Origin: Pseudomonadota bacterium
Lineage (GTDB): Bacteria; Pseudomonadota; Alphaproteobacteria; Micropepsales; Micropepsaceae
Assembly: GCA_018241025.1 (NCBI GenBank)
Contig: JAFEEQ010000011.1
Span: 62,001 to 126,000, forward strand
DNA length: 64,000 bases
Direction of reading: 5' to 3'
This document shows positions 56,605 to 64,000 of the stretch, in pieces. The notes below the pieces were generated by a model that searched no databases, was not told the DNA's origin, and worked only from the letters and a program-made list of their open reading frames with translations. Position numbers and translations under genes: made by a program. Within the stretch, counting starts at the first letter, position 1. Each line of letters opens with the position of its first letter.

Positions 56605-57984
56605 CTAATCCGTGTCTTCCGTTTCCCTTCGCGGCGGCGCCAGGTAGGTGATCCGGCAGAAATAGCCTTCCGGCGGATAGCCCATTTCGACCTTGCCGTT
56701 CGCCTCGCGCGAAGCGACGACGCGGATCACGCGGGTGCCGTAGCCTTCCTTCTGTGGCGGGCTCGGCGGTGGACCGCCGCTCTCGCGCCACTCCAGAGTG
56801 ACGCGATCGCCCTCTGCCTCGGGGACCACCTGCCAGGACAGCTTCACGCGGCCTCCCGGCACCGACAGCGAGCCGTACTTGATGGAATTGGTCGCCAGCT
56901 CGTTCAGGCCGAGTGCGAGCGCACCGCCCGTCACCTCGCGGACATGGAATACCGGGCCTTCGATGACGATGCGCGCGGAATCCTTTTCGAGGAATGGTGC
57001 CAGCGTGGCCCGCACCAGTTCCGAAGCCGGCATGGACGAATAATTCCCGGCCAGCGCCAGATCGCCGGCGGCGCTGAGCGCATGCAGCCGGCCGAGGAAG
57101 CGCCCAAGGAACGCATCGACGGCGCCGTCGGCCTCGCGCGGGCGCGAGCTCTTGGCGATGGACTCGATGATGGTGATGAGATTCTTCAGGCGGTGACGGG
57201 CCTCGCCGATCATCACCTCGCGCTGCTCGCCGGCAAGCTTGCGGTCATGGATGTCGGTGAGGACCGAGATCCACTCGTCGACCTTGCCGCTTTCGTCGAC
57301 GAGCGCGACCGCGCGCATCAGGTGCCAGCGCCATTCGCCGGTCTGCGGATCCTTCAGCCGGATTTCCGCCCGCTGCAAGGCGCGGCCGACCTCGCCCTTG
57401 GGCTGGAAGTGATGGTGGTCGTCGGGATGGACCGATTTGAACCAGCGCCGGCCGGCGTAGTCGGGCCAGTCCATGCCGATGAGCCGGCTGAGTTCGGGAT
57501 GCGGCCGCTCGATCCGTCCCTCGCCGTCCGAGACCGTGACCGCCGACGACATCGCGCTCAGCAGCTTGCGATAGCGCACGCCCCAGCGCCGGCTCTCCTG
57601 GAACAGGAGGCGCAGCACCATGGCGAGCACGGTCAGCAGCAGGGCGGCGGCGGCGAAGGTCCACAGCGCAAAATCGGGCCCGTAGAGACGCTGTGCCAGT
57701 GCGATCGAGAAGGCCAGCGCGACGAGCGCCAGAACCGGCCCGCCGAACAGGCCGGCCAGCATCAGGGCGGGATAGAAGAAATCGGCGCCCTGCGGTCCGG
57801 GCGAGGCCCCGGCCAGGATCGCTGCGAGCGCCAGGCTGAGCGCCGTGATCGCGAGCCGGGCGGGCCGCGACAACCCGCCTCGAAGGCCGGCTGGCGGTTG
57901 AGCGGATGTGGTACCGAGTACGCGCGACGAAAAAAGATCGCGCAGCCAGGACCAGGCGCGGTCTAGCCGTATTAGCACTTGCAA
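56605..57984 (-). CDS. HWE-family sensor histidine kinase with PAS domain
   Basis: 459 residues from TTG 57984 (GAGGA six bases upstream; the frame is open to 58068, so the start is uncertain). About four N-terminal membrane spans (LAITALSLALAAILAGAS onward) resemble the DUF4118/KdpD-type sensor. A PAS fold follows (SAMSSAVTVSDGEGRIERPH; HPDDHHHF), then the kinase: phospho-acceptor His in EARHRLKNLITIIESIAKSS, and ATP-binding NELATNSIKYG. HWE kinases frequently feed the alphaproteobacterial general stress response. No response regulator adjoins it. Confidence 0.85.
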   Translation of the reverse strand: MQVLIRLDRAWSWLRDLFSSRVLGTTSAQPPAGLRGGLSRPARLAITALSLALAAILAGASPGPQGADFFYPALMLAGLFGGPVLALVALAFSIALAQRLYGPDFALWTFAAAALLLTVLAMVLRLLFQESRRWGVRYRKLLSAMSSAVTVSDGEGRIERPHPELSRLIGMDWPDYAGRRWFKSVHPDDHHHFQPKGEVGRALQRAEIRLKDPQTGEWRWHLMRAVALVDESGKVDEWISVLTDIHDRKLAGEQREVMIGEARHRLKNLITIIESIAKSSRPREADGAVDAFLGRFLGRLHALSAAGDLALAGNYSSMPASELVRATLAPFLEKDSARIVIEGPVFHVREVTGGALALGLNELATNSIKYGSLSVPGGRVKLSWQVVPEAEGDRVTLEWRESGGPPPSPPQKEGYGTRVIRVVASREANGKVEMGYPPEGYFCRITYLAPPRRETEDTD

Positions 57985-58208
57985 CAATATTCCTCGTTCG
58001 CGGTGGTTCAACTTATTGGAACCGGCGCTGCGCCGCGAACCCCGAAGACGCCCAACGCCGTCTTCCAAGACGTCACACTAGTGGAAAGTCGGGCGAATGA
58101 AAGGCGAAGTACAGATTGTTGCCGGGGTTCCCTTAGGTTCCCAACTTGACTTTGTGTCAGCCAGGGCAAACCGTTCCACCAAAGAACAAAGTTTTACGGG
58201 GAGTGGCC

Positions 58209-59936
58209 ATGCGTGCCGAATTCGATCTCGTTATCCGCGGCGGACTGATCGCCGACGGACAGGGCGAAACGCCGGTCGCCGGCGACGTCGCGGTGAAAGG
58301 CGGCAAGATCGCCGCCGTCGGCAAGGTCGACGGCAAGGGCCGCGAAGAGATCGACGCGCGCGGCAAGCTCGTCACGCCCGGCTTCGTCGACATCCACACC
58401 CACTACGACGGTCAGGCGACCTGGGACAGCCGGCTCAATCCGTCGAGCTGGCATGGCGTGACGACGGTGGTGATGGGCAATTGCGGTGTCGGCTTCGCCC
58501 CGGTGCGCAAGCAGGACCACAATCGCCTCATCGAACTGATGGAAGGCGTCGAGGACATTCCGGGCGCCGCGCTGCACGAAGGCCTGAAGTGGAACTGGGA
58601 AAGCTTCGGCGAATATCTCGACGCCGTCGACCAGGTGCCGCACGACATCGACGTCGCCGCACAGCTCCCGCATGGCGCGCTCCGCGTCTATGTGATGGGC
58701 GAGCGCGGCGCGCAGCTCGAAGCCGCGACCGAAACCGACATTGCCGAGATGCGCCGCATCACCGCCGATGCGATGCGCGCCGGCGCGCTCGGCTTCTCGA
58801 CCTCCCGCACGCTCAACCACAAGACAGTCAAGGGCGATCCCACGCCGTCGCTGCGCGCCACCGAAGCCGAGCTCACCGGCATCGCGCTCGGCATCAAGGA
58901 TGCCGGCTCGGGCGTGATCGAGATGATCAGCGATTTCAACCAGCCCGATCTCGATACCGAGTTCGGCATGATCCGCCGCATCGTCGAAGCGTCGGGCCGC
59001 CCGCTGACGCTGTCGCTGGCGCAAGGCCTCTCCTCCGCCGATGGCTGGCGCCGCATCCTACGCCACATCGAAGAAGCGTCCGCCTCCGGACTGCCGATCA
59101 AGGCCCAGGTCGCGCCGCGCCCGATCGGCGTGTTGCTCGGCCTCCAGGGCACGATCAATCCCTTCATCACCCACGCACATTTCCAGGCGATCAAGGACAA
59201 GCCGCTCGCGGAGAAAGTCGCGGCGATGCGCGATCCGCAATTCCGCGCCGCCATTCTGCATGAGAGCGCGGAACGCGAGAAGGCGCATCCGCTGGCGCGC
59301 GGCATCATGAATTTCGAGCGCATGTTCCCGCTCGGCAATCCGCCCAACTACGAGCCGCCGAAGGAGAACGCGCTCACCGCCATCGCCGCGCGCGAAGGCA
59401 GGAGCGCCGCCGAGGTTGCCTACGATCTGCTGCTCGAGGACGAAGGCCGCGCCTTCCTGTTCTCGCCCTTCGCCAACTATGCCGACTTCACGCTCGATCC
59501 CTGCGGCGAGATGATCGCGCACAAGGATTGCGTCATGGGCCTCGGCGACGGCGGCGCCCATGTCGGCATCATCTCCGACGCGAGCTTTGCGACCTATCTG
59601 CTCCAGCATTGGGGCCGCGACCGGCCGAAGGGCCGCTTCGATCTCGGCTTCCTGGTGAAGCGCCAGACCCTCGACACCGCCCGCGCGGTGGGCTTGCACG
59701 ACCGCGGCATGCTCGCACCCGGCATGAAGGCGGACATCAATGTCATCGACATGGGCGCGCTCGAGGTGAAGTCCCCCGACATGGCCTACGACCTCCCGGC
59801 CGGCGGCAAGCGCCTGCTCCAGGGCGCGAAAGGCTACGACGCGACGATCGTCTCCGGCGAAGTGATCTACCGCAACGGCCAGCACACCGGGGCGCTGCCG
59901 GGCAAGCTGATCCGCGGGCCGCAGGGCATGCAGTGA
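58209..59936 (+). CDS. N-acyl-D-amino-acid deacylase-like amidohydrolase
   Basis: 575 residues of the amidohydrolase superfamily, D-aminoacylase/dihydroorotase branch. N- and C-terminal beta-sandwich parts enclose a TIM barrel: metal ligands H63 and H65 in [29 protein letters not shown] with the conserved Cys, and a C-terminal [10 protein letters not shown] with the catalytic Asp. ATG 58209. The true substrate may be a cyclic or N-acylated amide. It overlaps the next gene's start by one base. Confidence 0.88.
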   Translation: MRAEFDLVIRGGLIADGQGETPVAGDVAVKGGKIAAVGKVDGKGREEIDARGKLVTPGFVDIHTHYDGQATWDSRLNPSSWHGVTTVVMGNCGVGFAPVRKQDHNRLIELMEGVEDIPGAALHEGLKWNWESFGEYLDAVDQVPHDIDVAAQLPHGALRVYVMGERGAQLEAATETDIAEMRRITADAMRAGALGFSTSRTLNHKTVKGDPTPSLRATEAELTGIALGIKDAGSGVIEMISDFNQPDLDTEFGMIRRIVEASGRPLTLSLAQGLSSADGWRRILRHIEEASASGLPIKAQVAPRPIGVLLGLQGTINPFITHAHFQAIKDKPLAEKVAAMRDPQFRAAILHESAEREKAHPLARGIMNFERMFPLGNPPNYEPPKENALTAIAAREGRSAAEVAYDLLLEDEGRAFLFSPFANYADFTLDPCGEMIAHKDCVMGLGDGGAHVGIISDASFATYLLQHWGRDRPKGRFDLGFLVKRQTLDTARAVGLHDRGMLAPGMKADINVIDMGALEVKSPDMAYDLPAGGKRLLQGAKGYDATIVSGEVIYRNGQHTGALPGKLIRGPQGMQ

Positions 59937-60397
59937 TGCGTTGGCGTCTAGTTCCTTGGCTAGCGGCACTTCTCCTGATGGCCGCGCCTGCCCTCGCGGA
60001 CGAACCCTTCGACGGCAAGTGGTCCGGCGTCATTCATTTCGACAAGGAGGCCTTCCTCCTGGAATCGAGCACACCTGCCGGCGGCCTGACCATGGGACTG
60101 GACATTCACGGGCCGGTGGTGCGCGTCACCGTGCGCGAGAAGGACGGGGACGAAGAAGTGAAGCCCGGCTTGTTTCACATCGCGGCTGTACAGTCGAACG
60201 CGGTCATCTTCGCTACGGAGGCCGCGCCAGGCGATAGCTGGGTTGAGAGTTGGGCCTTCGTGGTGACCTGCACCGACGACAAGACTATGAGAGTCGAGTA
60301 TGTGCGCCTCGTCAAAAACCCTGGGCCGGGCGACGATGGCGCGCCGGAAACCTTCGCCACGCGGGGTGAAGGCACTTTCGAACGCACAGGCCTGTGA
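59936..60397 (+). CDS. Secreted protein, coupled to the amidohydrolase
   Basis: 153 residues. Signal peptide [20 protein letters not shown], cleavage at ALA-DE, then a strand-rich domain: PFDGKWSGVIHFDKE, VRVTVREKDGDEEV, MRVEYVRLVKN, and a final GEGTFERTGL, like lipocalin-type small periplasmic proteins. TGATG overlap with the amidohydrolase. The TauD-like gene follows after 11 bp. Function unknown. Confidence 0.7.
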   Translation: MRWRLVPWLAALLLMAAPALADEPFDGKWSGVIHFDKEAFLLESSTPAGGLTMGLDIHGPVVRVTVREKDGDEEVKPGLFHIAAVQSNAVIFATEAAPGDSWVESWAFVVTCTDDKTMRVEYVRLVKNPGPGDDGAPETFATRGEGTFERTGL

Positions 60398-60408
60398 GGA
60401 GCAACGGC

Positions 60409-61455
60409 ATGGACCTAGAACTTACCCCCCGCCCCCTCGAAACCCATGTCGCTTGGCATCACGACGATGTCGCCGACGAATCTCAATGGACCGTCGAGCT
60501 GACTGATGCCGACAAGCGCGAGCTCGATCACGCGCTCACGGTTGCCAAGTCCCATTCCGACAGCCTGCTCGACATTGGCCTCGCGCAATTCCCGCTCGAC
60601 GGGCTTGCGAAGAAGCTCGAGAAGATCGAAGCCGACCTGATCGACGGCCCGCGCGGCTTCGTCCGCCTCCGCACACTCGACACCGCGAAATACTCCGACG
60701 ATGACCTCACTATGCTGTACTGGGGCATCGGTATCCACTTGGGCGATCCCTGGCCGCAGAACCATTTCGGCCATGTGATGGGCGACGTCACCGACCAGGG
60801 CAAGCGGCTCGACGATCCCACCCTGCGCGGCAACGAGATCGGCGGCGTCGGCCTCGACTATCACACCGACGGCGCCGACATCATCGGCTTGATGTGCCTG
60901 CGCAAGGCGAAGCGCGGCGGCCTCTCCTGTGTCGCCAATGTCGTGGCGATCTACAACGAGCTGGTCGCCAGCCGCCCCGATCTCATCGCCGCGCTTTACG
61001 AGCCGCTGCCCTTCGATGCACGACAGGAGCAGGCAAAAGGCGCCAGGCCCTACTACATGATGCCGATCTTCACCGAGCAGGGCGGACGGCTCTTCACCCG
61101 CTTCATTCCGCAATATGTGCTCGCCTCGCAGAAGCATCCCGACGCACCGCGCCTGTCGGATACCGCGCGCGAAGCGCTGTCGACCGTCAGCGCCATGGCG
61201 CGCGATCCGCGCTACAACGTCTACATGGACCTCGCCCCCGGCGAGATGCAGTTCATCAACAACTACCACGTCCTGCACGGCCGCCAGGAATACGAAGACG
61301 ACGTCGCGAACGGCTACAAGCGCCACCTGAAGCGTCTCTGGCTCTCGACGCGCCACCTGAAAGACCGCCCCGACCTCTTCCGCAAACGCGAACACTCCCA
61401 CTGGGCCGACAACATCTCGGTCAGCAGGATCAAGGCGGTGGAGAAACCGAATTAG
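60409..61455 (+). CDS. TauD/TfdA-family dioxygenase
   Basis: 348-residue Fe(II)/2-oxoglutarate oxygenase. Triad: H152-x-D154 in DYHTDGADIIGL and H290 in INNYHVLHGRQEY, with the 2OG-binding Arg in KRHLKRLWLST. N-terminus LETHVAWHHDDVADESQW is common to the gamma-butyrobetaine/clavaminate-like subgroup. ATG 60409 has GAGGAG eight bases upstream; GTG 60394 is less likely. Substrate unknown; gene order suggests a step in the same catabolic path. Confidence 0.9.
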   Translation: MDLELTPRPLETHVAWHHDDVADESQWTVELTDADKRELDHALTVAKSHSDSLLDIGLAQFPLDGLAKKLEKIEADLIDGPRGFVRLRTLDTAKYSDDDLTMLYWGIGIHLGDPWPQNHFGHVMGDVTDQGKRLDDPTLRGNEIGGVGLDYHTDGADIIGLMCLRKAKRGGLSCVANVVAIYNELVASRPDLIAALYEPLPFDARQEQAKGARPYYMMPIFTEQGGRLFTRFIPQYVLASQKHPDAPRLSDTAREALSTVSAMARDPRYNVYMDLAPGEMQFINNYHVLHGRQEYEDDVANGYKRHLKRLWLSTRHLKDRPDLFRKREHSHWADNISVSRIKAVEKPN

Positions 61456-61482
61456 CGGTCGTGGCGAAGATTGAGTTCGCCA

Positions 61483-61557
61483 GCCATCCTTCGACAGGCT
61501 CAGGATGAGGGTTGAGATTTGGACCTCACCCTGAGCTTGTCGAAGGGCGAGGGCCAA
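61483..61557. repeat. Family A paired palindromic repeat (copy 6)
   Basis: Units 61483-61516 (CCTTCGACAGGCTCAGGATG) and, inverted, 61525-61555 (CCTGAGCTTGTCGAAGG in ACCTCA...GCGAGGG, one base from the consensus). Ends 46 bp before the acyl-CoA synthetase start. Confidence 0.85.
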
Positions 61558-61602
61558 ATCTCACGCGCCGCCGAAGAAAAACGAACACCATCGGAGCACA
61601 TC

Positions 61603-63255
61603 ATGCGTGAACTGACCGAGAAGCTTCCCCCCACCCAGACCGGCTTCGCCTTCGGCGATATCGTCGATGCGGTCTCCGACATCGTCCCGCCGGAGGCGCC
61701 GGCTTTTGTCCATGGCGAGCGCACCATCGTCTGGCGCGACGCGGCGAAGCGCATGAACAACATCGCCCGCAACCTCCACGCCAAGGACGTCAAGCCCGGC
61801 GACAAGGTCGCGTTCTACATGCGCAACGGCATCGAATATGGCGAACTCACCGGCGCCTGCTTCCTCGGCCGCCAGACCCATGTCAACGTCAACTACCGCT
61901 ACAAGCCCGAGGAAGTTCACTACATCGTCGACAATTCCGACGCTACGGTGCTGTGCTACGCCCGCGAATTCCGCGATGCGGTGGCGCAGATTCACAACCA
62001 GCTCGACAAGGTGAAAGTCTTCGTCGAAGTCGGCGATGACGACGTCGCGGCCTTCGCCACGCCCTACGAGAAGCTCGCCACCACCGGCAAGGGCGAAAAG
62101 CTCGGCCTCGAACGCTCCGAGCACGACCAGGTGATGGTCTATACCGGCGGCACCACCGGCATGCCCAAGGGCGTGATGTATGCGCAAGGCGACCTCTCCA
62201 CCACGCTGCTCGCGCGCATCTTCATCGCCACCGGCAAGATGCCGGCGAATGTCGGCGAGATCGTCGATTTCGTGAAATCCGCGGGCGACATGAATGTCCG
62301 CTATCTCCCGGCCTGTCCGCAGATGCACGGCACCGGCTTCTTCGGCACGATGTCGTCGATCCTCACCGGCGGCTGCGTCGTCACCGTCGACAACACTTCG
62401 CTCGATCCGCATGCGATCTGGAGCGCGGTCGAGCGCAACCGCGTCACCAACATGGCGATCGTCGGCGATCCCTTCGGCCGACCGCTGCTGCGCGCGCTCG
62501 ACGAGGCACCGGGCAAATACGATCTTTCCTCGCTCGTCGGCATCGGCTCCTCCGGCGCGATGTGGTCGGCCGAGGTGAAGCACGGCCTTCTCGCCCATCT
62601 GCCGGAGCAGGCGGCGCTGACCGACGCGTTCTCCTCGACCGAGGCGCTCGGCATGGGCAATTCGGTGACGCAGCGCGGCCTGGAAACGCCGACCGCGGCC
62701 TTCACCATCGGGCCCAATGCCATCGTTCTCGACGACGACGACCAGCCGATCGAGCCCGGCAGCGGCAAGACCGGCCGTCTCGCCGTCGGCGGCGTCCTGC
62801 CCGTCGGCTATTACAAGGATGAGGAAAAGACCAACCGCCTGTTCAAGACCATCAATGGCCGCCGCTTCTCGGTGCCGGGCGACTACGCCATCGTCGAGAG
62901 CGACGGCCGCATCATCCTGCTCGGCCGCGGCTCCAACTGCATCAACACGGCGGGCGAGAAGGTCTTCCCCGAGGAAGTCGAGGAGGTGCTGAAGAAGCAT
63001 CCCGCGGTCGAAGACGCGCTCGTCCTCGGCGTGCCCGACGAGCAATGGGGCAGCGCCGTCACCGGCGTGATCAAGCTCGTGGGCGGCGCCGGCTTCGACG
63101 AAGCCGCGCTGCGCGCCCATGTCCGCGAGCATCTCGCGGGCTACAAAACCCCGAAACGCATCGTCGTCGCCGGGGTCCCCTTGCGCGCCCCCAACGGCAA
63201 AGCCGACTACAAAAGCGCGACGGCGTTTGCGAGGCAGGAGTTGGGAATTGGCTAG
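61603..63255 (+). CDS. Acyl-CoA synthetase (AMP-binding)
   Basis: 550-residue ANL-family ligase. P-loop VYTGGTTGMPKGVMY, A5-type motif DAFSSTEALGMGNS, adenylate-binding GDYAIVESDGRIILLGRGSN with hinge following, and the C-terminal KVFPEEVEEVLKKHPAVEDALV and PNGKADYKSA with the catalytic Lys. ATG 61603; the in-frame stretch from 61519 (LTLSLSKGEG...) is read from a family A repeat. Activates a carboxylic acid for beta-oxidation-like breakdown; acid not identified. Overlaps the next small gene. Confidence 0.93.
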   Translation: MRELTEKLPPTQTGFAFGDIVDAVSDIVPPEAPAFVHGERTIVWRDAAKRMNNIARNLHAKDVKPGDKVAFYMRNGIEYGELTGACFLGRQTHVNVNYRYKPEEVHYIVDNSDATVLCYAREFRDAVAQIHNQLDKVKVFVEVGDDDVAAFATPYEKLATTGKGEKLGLERSEHDQVMVYTGGTTGMPKGVMYAQGDLSTTLLARIFIATGKMPANVGEIVDFVKSAGDMNVRYLPACPQMHGTGFFGTMSSILTGGCVVTVDNTSLDPHAIWSAVERNRVTNMAIVGDPFGRPLLRALDEAPGKYDLSSLVGIGSSGAMWSAEVKHGLLAHLPEQAALTDAFSSTEALGMGNSVTQRGLETPTAAFTIGPNAIVLDDDDQPIEPGSGKTGRLAVGGVLPVGYYKDEEKTNRLFKTINGRRFSVPGDYAIVESDGRIILLGRGSNCINTAGEKVFPEEVEEVLKKHPAVEDALVLGVPDEQWGSAVTGVIKLVGGAGFDEAALRAHVREHLAGYKTPKRIVVAGVPLRAPNGKADYKSATAFARQELGIG

Positions 63256-63622
63256 GCCGGTTTACATCGCCGTTATGGGAGCATGCATCGTCTTGATGAT
63301 GAGCGCCCCACCCGGTCGGGCGTCGGATTGCCCCAAAGAGGCGGGCTATATCGGTGGGCCCCTGGTGACGACACGGGAAGAGGCTGCAGGCATATACAGA
63401 GCGGTCGCGCCGATGTTTGACGCCCATCACAAACGCCCACGCGGCGAGATGATGATCTTGGACGACGGCGACAACTGGAGCGTTTTCGTCAGGCCGACCG
63501 TTCGCAGGTGGCCAGGGCATCAAGCGAATCCGAATGTCGTGACGGTGTCCGCCGGCGGCGGCATGCTGGTTCTGGAGATCGCGAAGTGCGATGGCGCGCT
63601 GAAGGCGTCTTACAGCAGGTAG
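63248..63622 (+). CDS. Small secreted protein, NTF2-immunity-like
   Basis: 124 residues from TTG 63248 (AGGAG seven bases upstream), overlapping the ligase end by 8 bases; ATG 63275 is an alternative. Signal sequence (IAVMGACIVLMMSAPPGRAS) then TTREEAAGIYRAVAPMFDAH, WSVFVRP and SAGGGMLVLEIAKCDGALK. The order helix - strand - GGxxxxxIxKxxG is like the NTF2-fold immunity proteins (Imm-NTF2). That match is by eye only and no toxin gene is visible. Confidence 0.6.
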   Translation: MARPVYIAVMGACIVLMMSAPPGRASDCPKEAGYIGGPLVTTREEAAGIYRAVAPMFDAHHKRPRGEMMILDDGDNWSVFVRPTVRRWPGHQANPNVVTVSAGGGMLVLEIAKCDGALKASYSR

Positions 63623-63628
63623 CCTCCG

Positions 63629-64000
63629 TTACCGCACCCTCTCCAGCAGCACGATCGGCTCGTCGTGATAGATGCCGCGGGCGTATTCGGTGAAGCCAGC
63701 CTTGCGCGCGACGTTGAGCGACGCGGCATTGTCCGGATCGATGATGCAGGTGAAGCGCTGGAAGGCGAGATTGGCATCGCCCCAGGCGAGCGCCGCGCGC
63801 ACCGCTTCGCTGGCGTAGCCTTTGCCATGCGCGCGTTTCGCCAGCGCCCAGCCGACCTCGGGAAAACCCTCAATGCTCGGCTCCATCGCGCGCTTGACCC
63901 AGAGAAAGCCGACCTCGCCGAGGAATTCGCCGGCGTGGGTCTCGACGACCCAGCTTCCCATCCCGGCAAGCGCCCAGAAGCCGGCCTGGCGTAGCATCCG
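63629..64000 (-). CDS. GNAT acetyltransferase, RimJ/RimL type (5' end outside window)
   Basis: C-terminal ~124 residues of a GNAT enzyme. HAGEFLGEVGFLWV, then the acetyl-CoA motif HGKGYASEAVRAALAWG and the DPDNAASLNVARKAGFTEYA end typical of the Acetyltransf_3 group that acetylates protein N-termini or antibiotics. The frame is open to the window edge on the upstream side, so the start is not seen. It is convergent with the gene at 63248, 6 bp apart. Confidence 0.88.
   Translation of the reverse strand, partial: RMLRQAGFWALAGMGSWVVETHAGEFLGEVGFLWVKRAMEPSIEGFPEVGWALAKRAHGKGYASEAVRAALAWGDANLAFQRFTCIIDPDNAASLNVARKAGFTEYARGIYHDEPIVLLERVR

Noticed and set aside
58015..58045. GGAAC near 58018 as a general-stress sigma factor (EcfG) promoter for the HWE kinase region
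   Set aside because: The matching CGTT at 16-17 bp distance is missing on either strand.
58140..58170. TTGACT box before the amidohydrolase as a promoter
   Set aside because: No acceptable -10 element 16-18 bp downstream.
61519..61602. N-terminal extension of the acyl-CoA synthetase
   Set aside because: The stretch LTLSLSKGEG is translated from a family A repeat; the conserved protein begins at 61603.

Overview
This is about 64 kb of high-GC chromosomal DNA from an alphaproteobacterium. The evidence is gene content and arrangement: hflK-hflC-degP, ilvB-ilvN-ilvC with a leader peptide, mreBCD-mrdA-rodA, a hppD-hmgA-fahA-maiA tyrosine operon, an HWE-type sensor kinase, and several families of short intergenic palindromic repeats of the kind common in this class. 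The genus cannot be fixed from the sequence alone; a Micropepsaceae/Rhizomicrobium-like or related lineage is a guess. There is no prophage, CRISPR array, rRNA or recognisable transposase. One tRNA (Lys, CUU) is present.

Layout. 1-2.7 kb: acetyltransferase end, folA, a methyltransferase and an SMP-30/gluconolactonase-like protein. 2.7-5.6 kb: four paralogous small secreted proteins, three in tandem, around a DASS/SLC13 permease. 5.8-11.3 kb: a 2OG-oxygenase-like gene coupled to apbC/mrp, then divergent hflK-hflC-degP. 11.3-13.4 kb: serB with a coupled small coiled-coil gene, and miaA. 13.4-17.6 kb: branched-chain amino-acid operon ilvB-ilvN-(unknown)-ilvC behind a promoter and a leader peptide/attenuator. 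17.8-24.7 kb: phosphatase, B12-binding-type radical SAM protein, secreted unknowns, SDR, purT. 24.7-31.2 kb: PhyH-like dioxygenase and two ABC import systems with fused subunits (NitT/TauT type and OpuC osmoprotectant type). 31.3-38.9 kb: leuA with a leucine-rich leader peptide, then the rod-shape cluster mreB-mreC-mreD-mrdA-rodA. 39-45 kb: glycine-zipper protein, tRNA-Lys, alkylsulfatase-like hydrolase, Gfo/Idh oxidoreductase, globin-coupled chemoreceptor. 44.3-48.6 kb: overlapping tyrosine/homogentisate operon ending in a MarR regulator, with a perfect palindrome upstream of hppD. 48.7-51.6 kb: copper-handling cluster (DUF2946, outer-membrane-like protein, CopC, PCuAC, CopD). 52-54 kb: GH29 fucosidase and a GIY-YIG nuclease bracketed by exact inverted repeats. 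54.3-63.6 kb: a probable catabolic set (LLM flavin monooxygenase, alpha/beta hydrolase, D-aminoacylase-like amidohydrolase, TauD-like dioxygenase, acyl-CoA synthetase) plus an HWE kinase. The window ends in a truncated acetyltransferase.

The most interesting points are: (i) two amino-acid leader peptides with alternative RNA structures, before ilvB (LVLI) and leuA (LALLLLL); (ii) five families of paired inverted intergenic repeats, one of which supplies stop codons to neighbouring genes and frames a small GIY-YIG nuclease as if it were a mini mobile unit; (iii) an undescribed family of small secreted proteins (GNT...KGTW/Y...C...VGDxW); (iv) a perfect 18-bp palindrome that is a likely MarR operator; (v) several small genes revealed by translational coupling.
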